Positions 48,141 to 55,981 of a stretch of 64,000 nucleotides of DNA are shown in pieces. The translations under genes were made by a program, and so were the position numbers. The DNA is taken from assembly GCF_040409955.1 (NCBI RefSeq), contig NZ_CP123384.1, forward strand, positions 2,489,501 through 2,553,500. Direction: 5' to 3'. The stretch's first letter is position 1. Each line of letters starts with the position of its first letter. This DNA comes from Salipiger sp. H15 (GTDB lineage Bacteria > Pseudomonadota > Alphaproteobacteria > Rhodobacterales > Rhodobacteraceae). The notes under the pieces are model-generated. The model did not search any database. It was not told where the DNA came from and was given only the letters and a program-made list of their open reading frames with translations.

Positions 48141-49772
48141 TCAGATGCGCATGCGCGGCATGTCGTTGGGATCGAGCCGCAGCTCGATCAGCAGCGGCCG
48201 GTCACGGGTCTCGATGGCGGCGATGGCCGCCTCGAGCTCGTCGTCGGAGGTGACGAGGATGCCCTTGCCGCCGAGCGCGGTGGCGACTTCGGCGAAGCAG
48301 GGCCAGTCGAACTGCGTGAGGCCCGGATCCATCTTGCGGTCGATGAACTGGATGTGCTCGGCGCCGTAGGCGGCGTCGTTGCAGAGGATGACGATCATGT
48401 CCTGCTTGAGCCGAACCGCGGTGTTGAACTCGCCGAGCCCGCCCATCATGAAGCCGCCGTCGCCCGAGAACAGCACCACCGGACGGTCCGGCGCGGCGAC
48501 CGCGGCGCCGATCGCCTCCTGCACGCCGAGCCCGATCGAGCCGAAGTTCACCGTCGCCACGAAGCTGCGCGGGTCGGGGACCGAGACGCGGCACCAGACC
48601 TCGGTCATGAAGCGCCCGCCGTCGGTGACGAGGATGCGGTTCTCGGGCAGGGCCTTCTCGAGCCGCTCGAGCGCCGCCACGTAGTTCACGCAGCCCTCGC
48701 GCGATTTCGTGGTGCGCGCCGGCGGATGGCGGCGCAGGACCTCGCCGTCGAGCTCGGCGGTGAAGCCGCTGGCCGGGATCTCGGCCTCGTCGAGCCAGTG
48801 CACGAAGTTGTCGGCGGTGAGCCCGGCATCGGCGACCAGCGCCGCGTCGGGGTGCACGGTGCGGCCGATGGCGCGGCTGTCGCTGTCGATCTGCACCAGC
48901 CGCTTGCCCTTCAGCAGCGCGCCCTTGTCGGTGGTGAAGTCATGCAACTGCGCGCCGAAGCTGATCACGCAGTCGGCCTTGCCGATCACGTCATAGGCCG
49001 CCGGGGTGCTGAGCGTGCCGAAGATGTCCATGTCATGCGGATGGCCGCGGAACAGGCCCTTGGCCTTGAGCGTGGTGGCGAGCGGCGCCTGCAGCCGGTC
49101 GGCAAGGCGGATGATCTGCTCGCGCGCGGCGCAGGCACCGGCCCCGGCAAGGATCATCGGCCGCCGCGCGCTGGCGATCATGCCGATCGCCTCGTCGAGC
49201 GCGTCGCCCTCGGGCACGAAGCTGCGGGTCTCGAAGACGCTGAGCACATACGGAGAATAGGGCGCGTCCTGCCACATGAACTCGGCCGGCATGTTGAGCA
49301 CGATCGGCCGCCGCTCGACCTTGGCGCGGTAGAAGGCGCGGGCGACGTCGCGCACCGCCAGCTCGGGCGAGCGCATCTGCTCGAAGCCGGCGCCGGTCGA
49401 GTTGACCACGGCGCGCTGGTCGATGCCCTGCAGGTGGCGCGGGTTGGCGACCGGCGTGTCGCCGGCCAGCAGCACCATCGGAATCTGCCCGCGCGCGCCC
49501 TCGGTCAGCGCGGTCACGCAGTTGGTCAGCGCCGGGCCGTGGGTGACCGTGGCGACAGCGACCTTGCCCGCGACATGGGCATAGGCCAGCGCCATCAGCA
49601 CCGCGCTGCCCTCGTGCGCGGCGGGAACGAAGCGCCCCTCGCAGCCGCGCACGAAATGATCGGCGATGAACAGGTTGGCGTCGCCCATCAGGCCGAACAT
49701 CGTGTCGATCCCGTGGTCGCGCACCGCCTGGGCGATGGCCTGGTGCACATGGGTGGGGCCCGCGTCGAACAT
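48141..49772 (-). CDS. ThDP-dependent enzyme of the acetolactate synthase/benzoylformate decarboxylase superfamily
   Basis: 543 aa. Conserved catalytic Glu in PAAHEGSAVLMALAYAHVAG, middle-domain GAGACAAREQIIRLADRLQ, and the ThDP-Mg motif starting SGDGGFMMGGLGEFNTA and ending ILCNDAAYG. It lacks close similarity to the IlvB of this window (584 aa, with its own small subunit), so a 2-oxo acid decarboxylase or related lyase is more likely. It is divergent from an Lrp/AsnC regulator, which suggests control by an amino acid and a substrate derived from one. The substrate is unknown. Confidence 0.85.
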   Translation of the reverse strand: MFDAGPTHVHQAIAQAVRDHGIDTMFGLMGDANLFIADHFVRGCEGRFVPAAHEGSAVLMALAYAHVAGKVAVATVTHGPALTNCVTALTEGARGQIPMVLLAGDTPVANPRHLQGIDQRAVVNSTGAGFEQMRSPELAVRDVARAFYRAKVERRPIVLNMPAEFMWQDAPYSPYVLSVFETRSFVPEGDALDEAIGMIASARRPMILAGAGACAAREQIIRLADRLQAPLATTLKAKGLFRGHPHDMDIFGTLSTPAAYDVIGKADCVISFGAQLHDFTTDKGALLKGKRLVQIDSDSRAIGRTVHPDAALVADAGLTADNFVHWLDEAEIPASGFTAELDGEVLRRHPPARTTKSREGCVNYVAALERLEKALPENRILVTDGGRFMTEVWCRVSVPDPRSFVATVNFGSIGLGVQEAIGAAVAAPDRPVVLFSGDGGFMMGGLGEFNTAVRLKQDMIVILCNDAAYGAEHIQFIDRKMDPGLTQFDWPCFAEVATALGGKGILVTSDDELEAAIAAIETRDRPLLIELRLDPNDMPRMRI

Positions 49773-49828
49773 CTTCTCACTCCCTTCAGTCTTTGCGACA
49801 GAATAGCGCAGGCGCGCTGCAAGAGGTG

Positions 49829-49838
49829 TGCAATTGCA
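49829..49838. promoter_or_regulatory. Palindrome in the Lrp/ThDP-enzyme intergenic region
   Basis: TGCAATTGCA is a perfect 10-bp palindrome, and ATGCAT and ATGCGCAT words follow within 50 bases. Multiple weak palindromes in a divergent promoter are typical of Lrp/AsnC operator arrays. Confidence 0.45.
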
Positions 49839-49938
49839 TGCAGGTCGGCGGCGCGGTATGCATGGGAATGCGCATCAATAGGCCATGGATGCGCGAAACG
49901 TGCGCCCATTTCCGAAATCACGCGCGAGGTGCCCGGCC

Positions 49939-50412
49939 ATGCCGCTCGACCGCTACGACCGCCTGATCCTCGACGCGCTGCAGAAGGACGGCGCGCTGAC
50001 CAATGCGCAGCTTTCCGAGCGGGTGAACCTCTCGGCCTCGCAATGCTCGCGCCGCCGTGCCGCGCTCGAGGCTGCGGGGGTGATCGAGGGCTACCGCGCC
50101 CGGCTCAACGCTGGCAAGCTGGGCCTCGGGATCCGCGTCGTCGTCCGGGTCAACCTGCGCACCCATGCCAAGCTTGCCGACATGGACTTCTCGGGCTGGA
50201 TCGAGCGCCAGCCCGAGATCCAGTCGGCCTTTTCCGTCTCGGGCGACGCCGATTACGTGCTGCACGTGCGGGCGCGCGATCTCGAGAGTTTCTCCAACTT
50301 CCTGCACGAGCGGCTGCTGCTGCGCCCCGACATCGCGCAGGTGCGCTCGGACTTCGTGTTGAAGACGCTGAAGGACAGCGACGCGCTCGACCTGTCGGAG
50401 ATCGCGGGCTGA
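49939..50412 (+). CDS. Lrp/AsnC-family transcriptional regulator
   Basis: 157 aa from ATG 49939 (GAGGTG upstream); an earlier in-frame start at 49885 adds residues foreign to the family. The N-terminal helix-turn-helix is DRLILDALQKDGALTNAQLS ... ERVNLSASQCSRRRAALEAA, and the C-terminal RAM/AsnC ligand domain has AFSVSGDADYVLHVRARDLE. It probably senses an amino acid and controls the divergent ThDP enzyme gene and itself. Confidence 0.92.
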   Translation: MPLDRYDRLILDALQKDGALTNAQLSERVNLSASQCSRRRAALEAAGVIEGYRARLNAGKLGLGIRVVVRVNLRTHAKLADMDFSGWIERQPEIQSAFSVSGDADYVLHVRARDLESFSNFLHERLLLRPDIAQVRSDFVLKTLKDSDALDLSEIAG

Positions 50413-50530
50413 GACCTTCCCGGGGTCTTTGGGGTTCCATTTTTCTCTGCCGCGATGTACGAGCGCCGCTTGCGATGCCGGGCGTCTCCGGCAGGATGAC
50501 AGGAACAGCACAGGCTGCCGGAGGCCCGAC

Positions 50531-50617
50531 GTGACCACCCCTCAGGAGAGATCGACCCTTCACGCGGCCGCGCGTCTGAGCGTGGCACCGATGATGGATT
50601 GGCACTACTTGGGATGA
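50531..50617 (+). pseudogene. dusA: 5' remnant of dusA, interrupted by an integrated element
   Basis: From GTG 50531 the frame reads into RLSVAPMMDW, the strongly conserved N-terminus of tRNA-dihydrouridine(20/20a) synthase DusA. It then diverges after 50602 (HYLG, stop) where the family continues with TDRHCR. The 5' end of dusA is an established integration site for tyrosine-integrase prophages and islands. The rest of dusA, or a replacement 5' end, should lie at the far junction, outside the window. Confidence 0.82.
50581..50602 (+). other. Probable attachment site (attL) in dusA
   Basis: CGTGGCACCGATGATGGATT followed by GG encodes VAPMMDW and is the last dusA-like sequence. The strand-exchange core should lie within it, with a direct repeat at the other end of the element beyond the right edge of the window. 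Confidence 0.65.
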
Positions 50618-50651
50618 TTTCCAGTTATTTCATGCGAATCGTGCGTCCGCG

Positions 50652-50690
50652 TGTGCAGTTGGTGTGCAGTATTCCTTGAATCCTGTGCAG
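50652..50690. repeat. Three TGTGCAG repeats next to attL
   Basis: TGTGCAG occurs at 50652, 50663 and 50684, spaced 11 and 21 bp, that is one and two helical turns. The position 50-90 bp inside the element fits arm-type integrase or excisionase sites, though no protein is identified. Confidence 0.5.
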
Positions 50691-50791
50691 CGAGGCTCGG
50701 TTGCAGCTCTACCCATCCGCTTCGCGGTGGGTTACGGATCAAGGCAAGCTCAATGTGCGTTTGAGGGGGTGCATGTTTGTCCGGGCAGGAA

Positions 50792-51514
50792 ATGAATTTC
50801 CACAAGTCGCCACTGTTCATCGCAACGGTGGCTGCCATTGCTGGCGCTGTTCCGACGGTTCTGGTGACGATGTGGGCGCAAGGGTTCTGGGACAGACCTG
50901 ACAAAAGCCTCAGTGCCGAGTATTGCGCGGGCGAGCCGATGGTGGCTTACATGATCGACGCCGAAGGGACCGCGTGGAACATTAGCGATCAGATGGAGTC
51001 AAATCCGATCACGCATGTCCTGACGATCACGAACGACGGGAAGGAAGTGCTGACGGATCAGGACATCAATCTGAGTTTCTCGCCGAGGATTTGGGATGAG
51101 CAACTCCGCTCTGGCCAGCCCCTCGATGGTACCAAGTTTGAGCTGTTGGAACTGACAGTGTTTCTCGAGTCCGCGCTGGCGCAACACGTTATCGACTTCG
51201 ATCTCGACAGACCTGCGCAGCGGATCACCCTAAAAGACTTCAATCCGGGCGATACGATCTCGGTATTGGTCGAAAGCCCCTATCAACTCGACGCCGGAGT
51301 TAGTGCGAAGGGTCCTGGGCTGACAGTCTCCGAGACCTTCACGTCGGGCTGCACTACGGACGGATACGGAGGATACGCCGTCTATCGTGACTTCTCGCCA
51401 CGGTGCGCACCGGTACCATTTCCTGACTTGGGCCTTTCCTGCACCTACAACATGGAAATCAAGATGCCCGAGGGCAGTGCCAAAGCGGCAAGATTCGAGT
51501 GGCGTAGACACTAG
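50792..51514 (+). CDS. Membrane-anchored protein of unknown function (possible cargo)
   Basis: 240 aa from ATG 50792; a TTG at 50777 is in frame. One transmembrane helix at about residues 7-28 (FIATVAAIAGAVPTVLVTMW) is followed by a long soluble domain with several acidic stretches and Cys residues (YCAGEPMVAYMI, TSGCTTDGYGG, LGLSCTYNMEIK). Codon use is visibly less GC-rich than in the host genes. It is the only plus-strand gene of the element and sits beside the attachment site, a usual place for cargo such as superinfection or defence functions. I do not recognise a family. Confidence 0.7.
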   Translation: MNFHKSPLFIATVAAIAGAVPTVLVTMWAQGFWDRPDKSLSAEYCAGEPMVAYMIDAEGTAWNISDQMESNPITHVLTITNDGKEVLTDQDINLSFSPRIWDEQLRSGQPLDGTKFELLELTVFLESALAQHVIDFDLDRPAQRITLKDFNPGDTISVLVESPYQLDAGVSAKGPGLTVSETFTSGCTTDGYGGYAVYRDFSPRCAPVPFPDLGLSCTYNMEIKMPEGSAKAARFEWRRH

Positions 51515-51660
51515 AGGCTGCCAAGGTCAGAGAAGATCGGGCAGGACAAGCGACCACGCGTATCCGCTCGACAGGGATGCGCAGGGGCTTGGGGGACATG
51601 CTGTTGCGGGCAATCGCAAGGGCGTCGGACATGGCGTTGATCCTGTCAGGTGTTTAAGGC

Positions 51661-51713
51661 TGGCCCATAAATTAATTTATGGGCCAGTGGTCCATAAATT
51701 AATTTATGGGCCA
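51661..51713. repeat. Two tandem 26-nt palindromes
   Basis: TGGCCCATAAATT followed by its exact reverse complement (51661-51686), then a second copy (51688-51713) with one base changed, 27 bp from start to start. The centre AAATTAATTT is AT-rich. It lies in a 386-base gap (51515-51900) in which I see no gene. It could be a protein-binding array (operator, partition or resolution site). Confidence 0.85.
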
Positions 51714-51900
51714 GCGTATACAGACGCGCCTCAGGTGAGCGGGCCTTGGTTCATCGCGTCGGCGATGTACCCGATGCGCTTCGCGACGTCGTGCCGCGCG
51801 CCTCCGCGACCGCCCCGCCCGTTGCGCGCATCCGGTGCGGCGCACCTGCCGACCAGGGGGCGCTTTCAGGCGAGGTTATGCCCTCGCGCCTGCGCGGGCG

Positions 51901-52488
51901 TCAGGACGCGGGAGGTGGATAACCAGACTTTCGCTCGGCGCGCGGCTGCATCGCAGCGGCGCGGCGCTGCGCGACCTGTTCGAGGAAATCGGTTCGCAGT
52001 TCGATCAATCGCTCGGCGCGGTGCTGAAGGCGGATATGGGCCTGCTCCAGCCGCACCGCGTCGAGCGCGGCGGCGTCCGCATCGAAGGTCCGGCGATCGC
52101 CATGGGCGTTCGCGACGCTCCGGGCGTTGCGGCCCGCCTCCTCGATGTAGGCCCGCAGGTCGGCGATCTCGCCCTCGGTCTTCGCGGTCATGCTGCTTCT
52201 GAGTGTTCCGGCTGCTGCCCCGTTCGAGAGGTTCAGCTTGCGGGCCTCCTCGGCGAGTTCCGACAGCGTGTCGGCATATGCTTCGATGCGCGCCGCCTGG
52301 ATGGCCAGTTCGCGCCAGATCGCCATGCGCTCCTGTGCGCGGCGCTCCTGCGCCTCCCGATGCAGCGCTTGGAGCGCCCGCCACGCGATGAGCGCGGACA
52401 GCGCCGCCGCAACAGCGGATGCGAGGGCGCCAGCATTGGCGCCCCATGTACCGAGGAATTCAGAAACCGAGCCCACCTTGCACCCCAC
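51901..52488 (-). CDS. Membrane-anchored coiled-coil protein
   Basis: 195 aa from GTG 52488 (start uncertain; another in-frame GTG lies four codons later). One hydrophobic helix (about 18-36, ANAGALASAVAAALSALIAW) is followed by a mostly helical, Ala/Glu/Arg-rich region with heptad character. The topology resembles small phage lysis or morphogenesis accessories, but no family is recognised. The 390 bases upstream (52489-52879) hold no gene I can support. Confidence 0.6.
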   Translation of the reverse strand: MGCKVGSVSEFLGTWGANAGALASAVAAALSALIAWRALQALHREAQERRAQERMAIWRELAIQAARIEAYADTLSELAEEARKLNLSNGAAAGTLRSSMTAKTEGEIADLRAYIEEAGRNARSVANAHGDRRTFDADAAALDAVRLEQAHIRLQHRAERLIELRTDFLEQVAQRRAAAMQPRAERKSGYPPPAS

Positions 52489-52879
52489 GTGTCGTCACGC
52501 CGGGATTGAAGCGCCGCGACCGGGAAGAGTCCACGGTGAAACGCCGTGCTCCCGAGGGCGCGCGGGCCTCTTGGTCTCTCGCCCCTGAAACTGAGCGGGC
52601 CGGACATGCGCCCCCGCCCGAGTGCGCTTGTCCGGCCCGTCGCACGCATCCGCTGCAGTGCCCGGTCAGGTTATGCGCCGGTGCAGCCTTTGGCCAGTGC
52701 CGTTCACTTGGTTCCGGGTGCTTTCGGGTGGTAGTCTGCGGCCCATGAGACAGCGACCGCCAAAGCGTGCGCGCGATCAGCACCGGAGCCAGACCAATGA
52801 CCCATGTACCTGCGGGCCAGAATGCCCGCCACCTTCTCGCGGCCGTGAGCCGCGCCCTGCTGGGGGCGCGGCGGTCGCC

Positions 52880-53263
52880 TCAGAAGACGGCGGCGTTCGT
52901 GACGACGCGCGCGACCGCAGGTTCGAGCAGGGCGGCGAGCGCCTCGATTATCGGCTCCAGCGCGGTGAAGACCTCGCGGTCCTGACCCACCCTGACGCCC
53001 GCGTCGCGCAGGTAGATCGTCCCGACCCGTTCGAGATCCAGAGTCCGGCGGGTCGGCCACGCGGTCGCCCGGACCTCGACCTCCATTCCGATCCGCGTCA
53101 GCCAGACGGCGATGTCGCGCGGTCGGGTCTTCTCGTTGATCAGCTCCGTCAGACTGTCGAGCGCCTCGTCGACCAGCGCGCGGTGCCGGTCGAGGAGCGC
53201 TTGCCTGTGCAGGGCGTCGGCGCGGGTTGCCGCTGCCGCTTCCATAATACCCGTAATATTCAT
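52880..53263 (-). CDS. Hypothetical phage-element protein
   Basis: 127 aa from ATG 53263, which has CAGGAGG ten bases upstream; the longer open frame runs over the neighbouring gene and is rejected. The protein is helical, with a basic N-terminal half and ALEPIIEALAALLEPAVARV at the C-terminus. No motif is recognised. Confidence 0.65.
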   Translation of the reverse strand: MNITGIMEAAAATRADALHRQALLDRHRALVDEALDSLTELINEKTRPRDIAVWLTRIGMEVEVRATAWPTRRTLDLERVGTIYLRDAGVRVGQDREVFTALEPIIEALAALLEPAVARVVTNAAVF

Positions 53264-53351
53264 GTTTTCAGTACCTCCTGTGGGTGGGTTTCTCGGGTGT
53301 CGAAGGTGCTGAAGATGGTTCGGTGATTGCGGCGTTAGGTGGTCGACTCGG

Positions 53352-53945
53352 TCATGCCGTGCCCTTCCCGACCTTGCAGTTCTGCGCTGCTTGCAGGCCC
53401 AGGTCGTGCATGAAACCTGCGATGATGTTGCGGCGCTCCGGGGACTGGAAATTCTTTGCGTCCTCGCAGCACTGCAGATCGAACGGTTCCCCCGTGATGG
53501 GCGTGATGGCCGTAAGGCTGATTCCGGATGGCACCTTCGACATATCCTGCCCGCGAGCCATGGCAGTTTCGCGGATATATTCGAGGATTCCGGAGAATGC
53601 CTCAATGCACCACCGGCAGCCATACGTGACGCAGGCAGCCTTCCTCGCGGCGATATGATCCTCCGTCGGGATGCGGGTGCGTTTGTCACTGACGTCGTAG
53701 GCGCCACCCAGCCGGAGCAGCGTGTCGATGCCGTCGCCCGCCTGCAAGCGGCGGAAGGCAATCCGCGCGTAGTGCGCGACCCGTGCGCGGTTCTCTCGCC
53801 GGAATGCGTCCCGGTAGGTCAGCTCGTCCTGGTAGACGTCGAACAGCCGCACGTCGTGCACGGTGTGATATGTCGCGAGCATCTCGGCGGCCATCTCCTC
53901 GGCGGCGAACACGGTGCGCGGGAATTCCGGCGCTAGTTCGATCAT
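53352..53945 (-). CDS. Hypothetical phage-element protein with cysteine pairs
   Basis: 197 aa. It contains CVTYGCRWCIEAF and FDLQCCEDAK, so a metal or disulfide site is possible. The start overlaps the upstream gene's stop (ATGA). Function unknown. Confidence 0.7.
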   Translation of the reverse strand: MIELAPEFPRTVFAAEEMAAEMLATYHTVHDVRLFDVYQDELTYRDAFRRENRARVAHYARIAFRRLQAGDGIDTLLRLGGAYDVSDKRTRIPTEDHIAARKAACVTYGCRWCIEAFSGILEYIRETAMARGQDMSKVPSGISLTAITPITGEPFDLQCCEDAKNFQSPERRNIIAGFMHDLGLQAAQNCKVGKGTA

Positions 53946-54565
53946 TGCTTGCCCTCCTTGTCCGCTGCGACGCGCTCCTGCGCCGCTGTGCGCGCCTTGA
54001 TGCGCTTCAGCGCGGTGTTGGGATGCAGCAAGTCATCGAGGCGCTGCGCGGCCTCCTTGACGGCCGCAGCAGCAGCGCCCTGCGGCACCAGTTCGGCGAG
54101 CTGCCACGAGAAAAAGGCTTGGCTGCTGGCGTCTTGGAGCGCCTTGCCGAGGCGGTGGAACCCGAGCAGCCCGAGCCGCTGTTCGAGTGCCTGGACGCCC
54201 GCGACCACGTGCGCGCAGGCGAGCGAGGCGTCCGCCACGTGCGACTTGGCGATCAGTTCGACGTCGGCGTGGCTCAAGCCGCCCGCCTGGACGACTTCGT
54301 CCCATGCCTTGCGCCGCAGCAGGTCGAGCGCGTCGGGGGTTTTGGCGGCAGGCCCGACGGCGGCGAGCGCCGCGACCTGCTGGCTCAGTTCGAGGTTCCG
54401 GGGATCTGCGATGACATCACCGATTTCGATGACGACGCTGCCCTCGTCCTTGCCGATTTTGACGGTGACCTCGGCGTCCTTGTAGCGTGCAGGCGCGAGG
54501 CGCTGGAGCGCGATGGCGGCGGCCAAAACGTGCCGTGCTTCGTGTTCGGCGACGCTGCGGCTCAT
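53942..54565 (-). CDS. Hypothetical protein with N-terminal HEXXH motif
   Basis: 207 aa. Residues 8-12 are HEARH in SVAEHEARHVLAAAIALQRL, the HExxH zinc-binding motif followed by a hydrophobic helix, as in M41/M48-like metallopeptidases and related phage proteins. A strand-rich segment (DAEVTVKIGKDEGSVVIEIG) follows. A third zinc ligand is not obvious, so activity is uncertain. Both ends overlap neighbours (ATGA). Confidence 0.65.
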   Translation of the reverse strand: MSRSVAEHEARHVLAAAIALQRLAPARYKDAEVTVKIGKDEGSVVIEIGDVIADPRNLELSQQVAALAAVGPAAKTPDALDLLRRKAWDEVVQAGGLSHADVELIAKSHVADASLACAHVVAGVQALEQRLGLLGFHRLGKALQDASSQAFFSWQLAELVPQGAAAAAVKEAAQRLDDLLHPNTALKRIKARTAAQERVAADKEGKQ

Positions 54566-54897
54566 TTGAACAGCCCCTGTGCCCAGCTTGGGGCGCTGCC
54601 CTCGGTGACGACTGCGCGGCGTTCCGTGACCGGTTCGACGGCGCGGGTGATGGAGCGGAGGTTTGCCCGGGCGACTTCGCGGGCGGCGCCCAAGAGCGCC
54701 GAGCGGCCGTCCAAGCCCGCGATCATCTCCAGGACGTGCTTTGCAGCCATCGCCCGTTCTGTCTTGAGCGCTTCGGCGACGACCCGCAGCGTGACGCGCT
54801 CGGATTGGCGAAGGTGTTTGCGCAGCACGGGGTCGTTTGCACGTTTCGCCTCCACCGCCTTGTGGCGTGCGATCTCTTCAGGCGTGGCGGTCTTCAT
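54562..54897 (-). CDS. Hypothetical small helical protein
   Basis: 111 aa from ATG 54897, whose ATGA overlap with the upstream stop fixes the start. It is Arg/Glu/Ala-rich and helical with no signal or motif. Part of the overlapping run. Confidence 0.65.
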   Translation of the reverse strand: MKTATPEEIARHKAVEAKRANDPVLRKHLRQSERVTLRVVAEALKTERAMAAKHVLEMIAGLDGRSALLGAAREVARANLRSITRAVEPVTERRAVVTEGSAPSWAQGLFK

Positions 54898-55601
54898 CTC
54901 CAAACCTCCGCAATGTTGGTCTTCAGCTCCTGCCGCTGGCGGTCGCGGCGTTCGATTTTCTGCTGCTCGCGGGATGCGGTCTTGTCGGCGATCCAAGCTG
55001 CAGCAGCGGCGGCTTTCCCGGCGAGCGGCTGTGCCTCGGCGAGGTCGGCGAGGTCACCCGGCAGCGGATAGGCGGCGACGGTGGCGCGCGCCTTGACGGC
55101 GCAGCGCGACAAGCCGGTGGCGTTCGCTTCCTCGATGAGGCGCGCCAGCTTCTCGGCGCGGTCCTTGGCGGTCTCGACGTCTTGCTCCAGCGCGTCGGCG
55201 GTTGCGTTCAACTGCTCGACGGCGGCCTCGATTTCGGCGAAATCCGCGTCGCGAACGGCGGCTCGGATCGCGGCGAAACTGGCGTGCGCCTGCATCGCGC
55301 TATGCAGCAAAGGCGTCACTTGGCGGGGCGCTTCGTCAGCGGTCAGGAGCGCGACGGCGGCGCGGAGTTCGCGGACGATCTCGGCGGACTGCTCGGCGGC
55401 GCTGATGACCTGTCGCTGCATCTCGGCGAGGTGTTCGAGGTGCTGGGGGATGTCGCCGGGTTTGCAGTTTCGGAGGTCTGCCAGCTTGCTGCGGGCTTCG
55501 TCTGCGGCCGCTGAAGCCAGCTCGCTGACGACGCGGCGGGAGACCCGGACGACCGCTCCCCCTACCGTGAGTTCCGGGGGTCTTAATGCGATGGCGAACA
55601 C
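54894..55601 (-). CDS. Hypothetical coiled-coil protein
   Basis: 235 aa, with a predicted long helical coil (about 25-190; for example EIEAAVEQLNATADALEQDV) and a basic C-terminal tail (KIERRDRQRQELKT). It may be a tail-assembly or scaffold-like protein by shape, but there is no direct support. It follows the 74-aa membrane gene across a 155-base gap. Confidence 0.65.
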   Translation of the reverse strand: MFAIALRPPELTVGGAVVRVSRRVVSELASAAADEARSKLADLRNCKPGDIPQHLEHLAEMQRQVISAAEQSAEIVRELRAAVALLTADEAPRQVTPLLHSAMQAHASFAAIRAAVRDADFAEIEAAVEQLNATADALEQDVETAKDRAEKLARLIEEANATGLSRCAVKARATVAAYPLPGDLADLAEAQPLAGKAAAAAAWIADKTASREQQKIERRDRQRQELKTNIAEVWR

Positions 55602-55756
55602 GAGCGGGCTCCTGCGTTGCTGGGCGCGAGGGCCGATCCGTCGCGCCCGGAAAGCCTGCGCTGCCGGTCCCCGGCAGGCAAGGGAAAACTCGCGTCTCTG
55701 TGACGAAAAGTCTTTTAGTGACAGTACCTTAATGGCATGGTGCCAGCGCCGTGCGG

Positions 55757-55981
55757 TCAGGTCATGAGCAGGATCATCAACCCGGCGGCGAGGGTGCCTC
55801 CGATCATACCGAGGACCAGCGCCTGCACCGCTTCCAGGTGTCGCAGATCGACGGCGACCCTGATCTCCTGCGCCTCGGGCATCTGGATTTGAATCAGCGT
55901 GCGCTCGATGCCGTCGTCGGCCTCGGGCTGCTCGATGGCGGCGCGGCGGCGCGCCTCGAAATCGGCGATGTTGTCGGTCAT
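55757..55981 (-). CDS. Small C-terminal-anchored membrane protein
   Basis: 74 aa: a charged N-terminal part and one hydrophobic helix at the end (AVQALVLGMIGGTLAAGLMI). Its ATG overlaps the tape-measure stop (ATGA). The position directly after the tape-measure gene is where holin-like or tail accessory genes often lie. Confidence 0.6.
   Translation of the reverse strand: MTDNIADFEARRRAAIEQPEADDGIERTLIQIQMPEAQEIRVAVDLRHLEAVQALVLGMIGGTLAAGLMILLMT

Noticed and set aside
51733..51870. An open minus-strand stretch ending IGYIADAMNQGPLT
   Set aside because: It reads like protein but has no acceptable start codon after the preceding stop; at most it is a decayed fragment.
52460..52783. A 107-codon minus-strand frame in the gap 52489-52879
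   Set aside because: Composition is random-like (Arg/Ser/Gly/Pro-rich), with no ribosome site and no fit to the operon overlaps.
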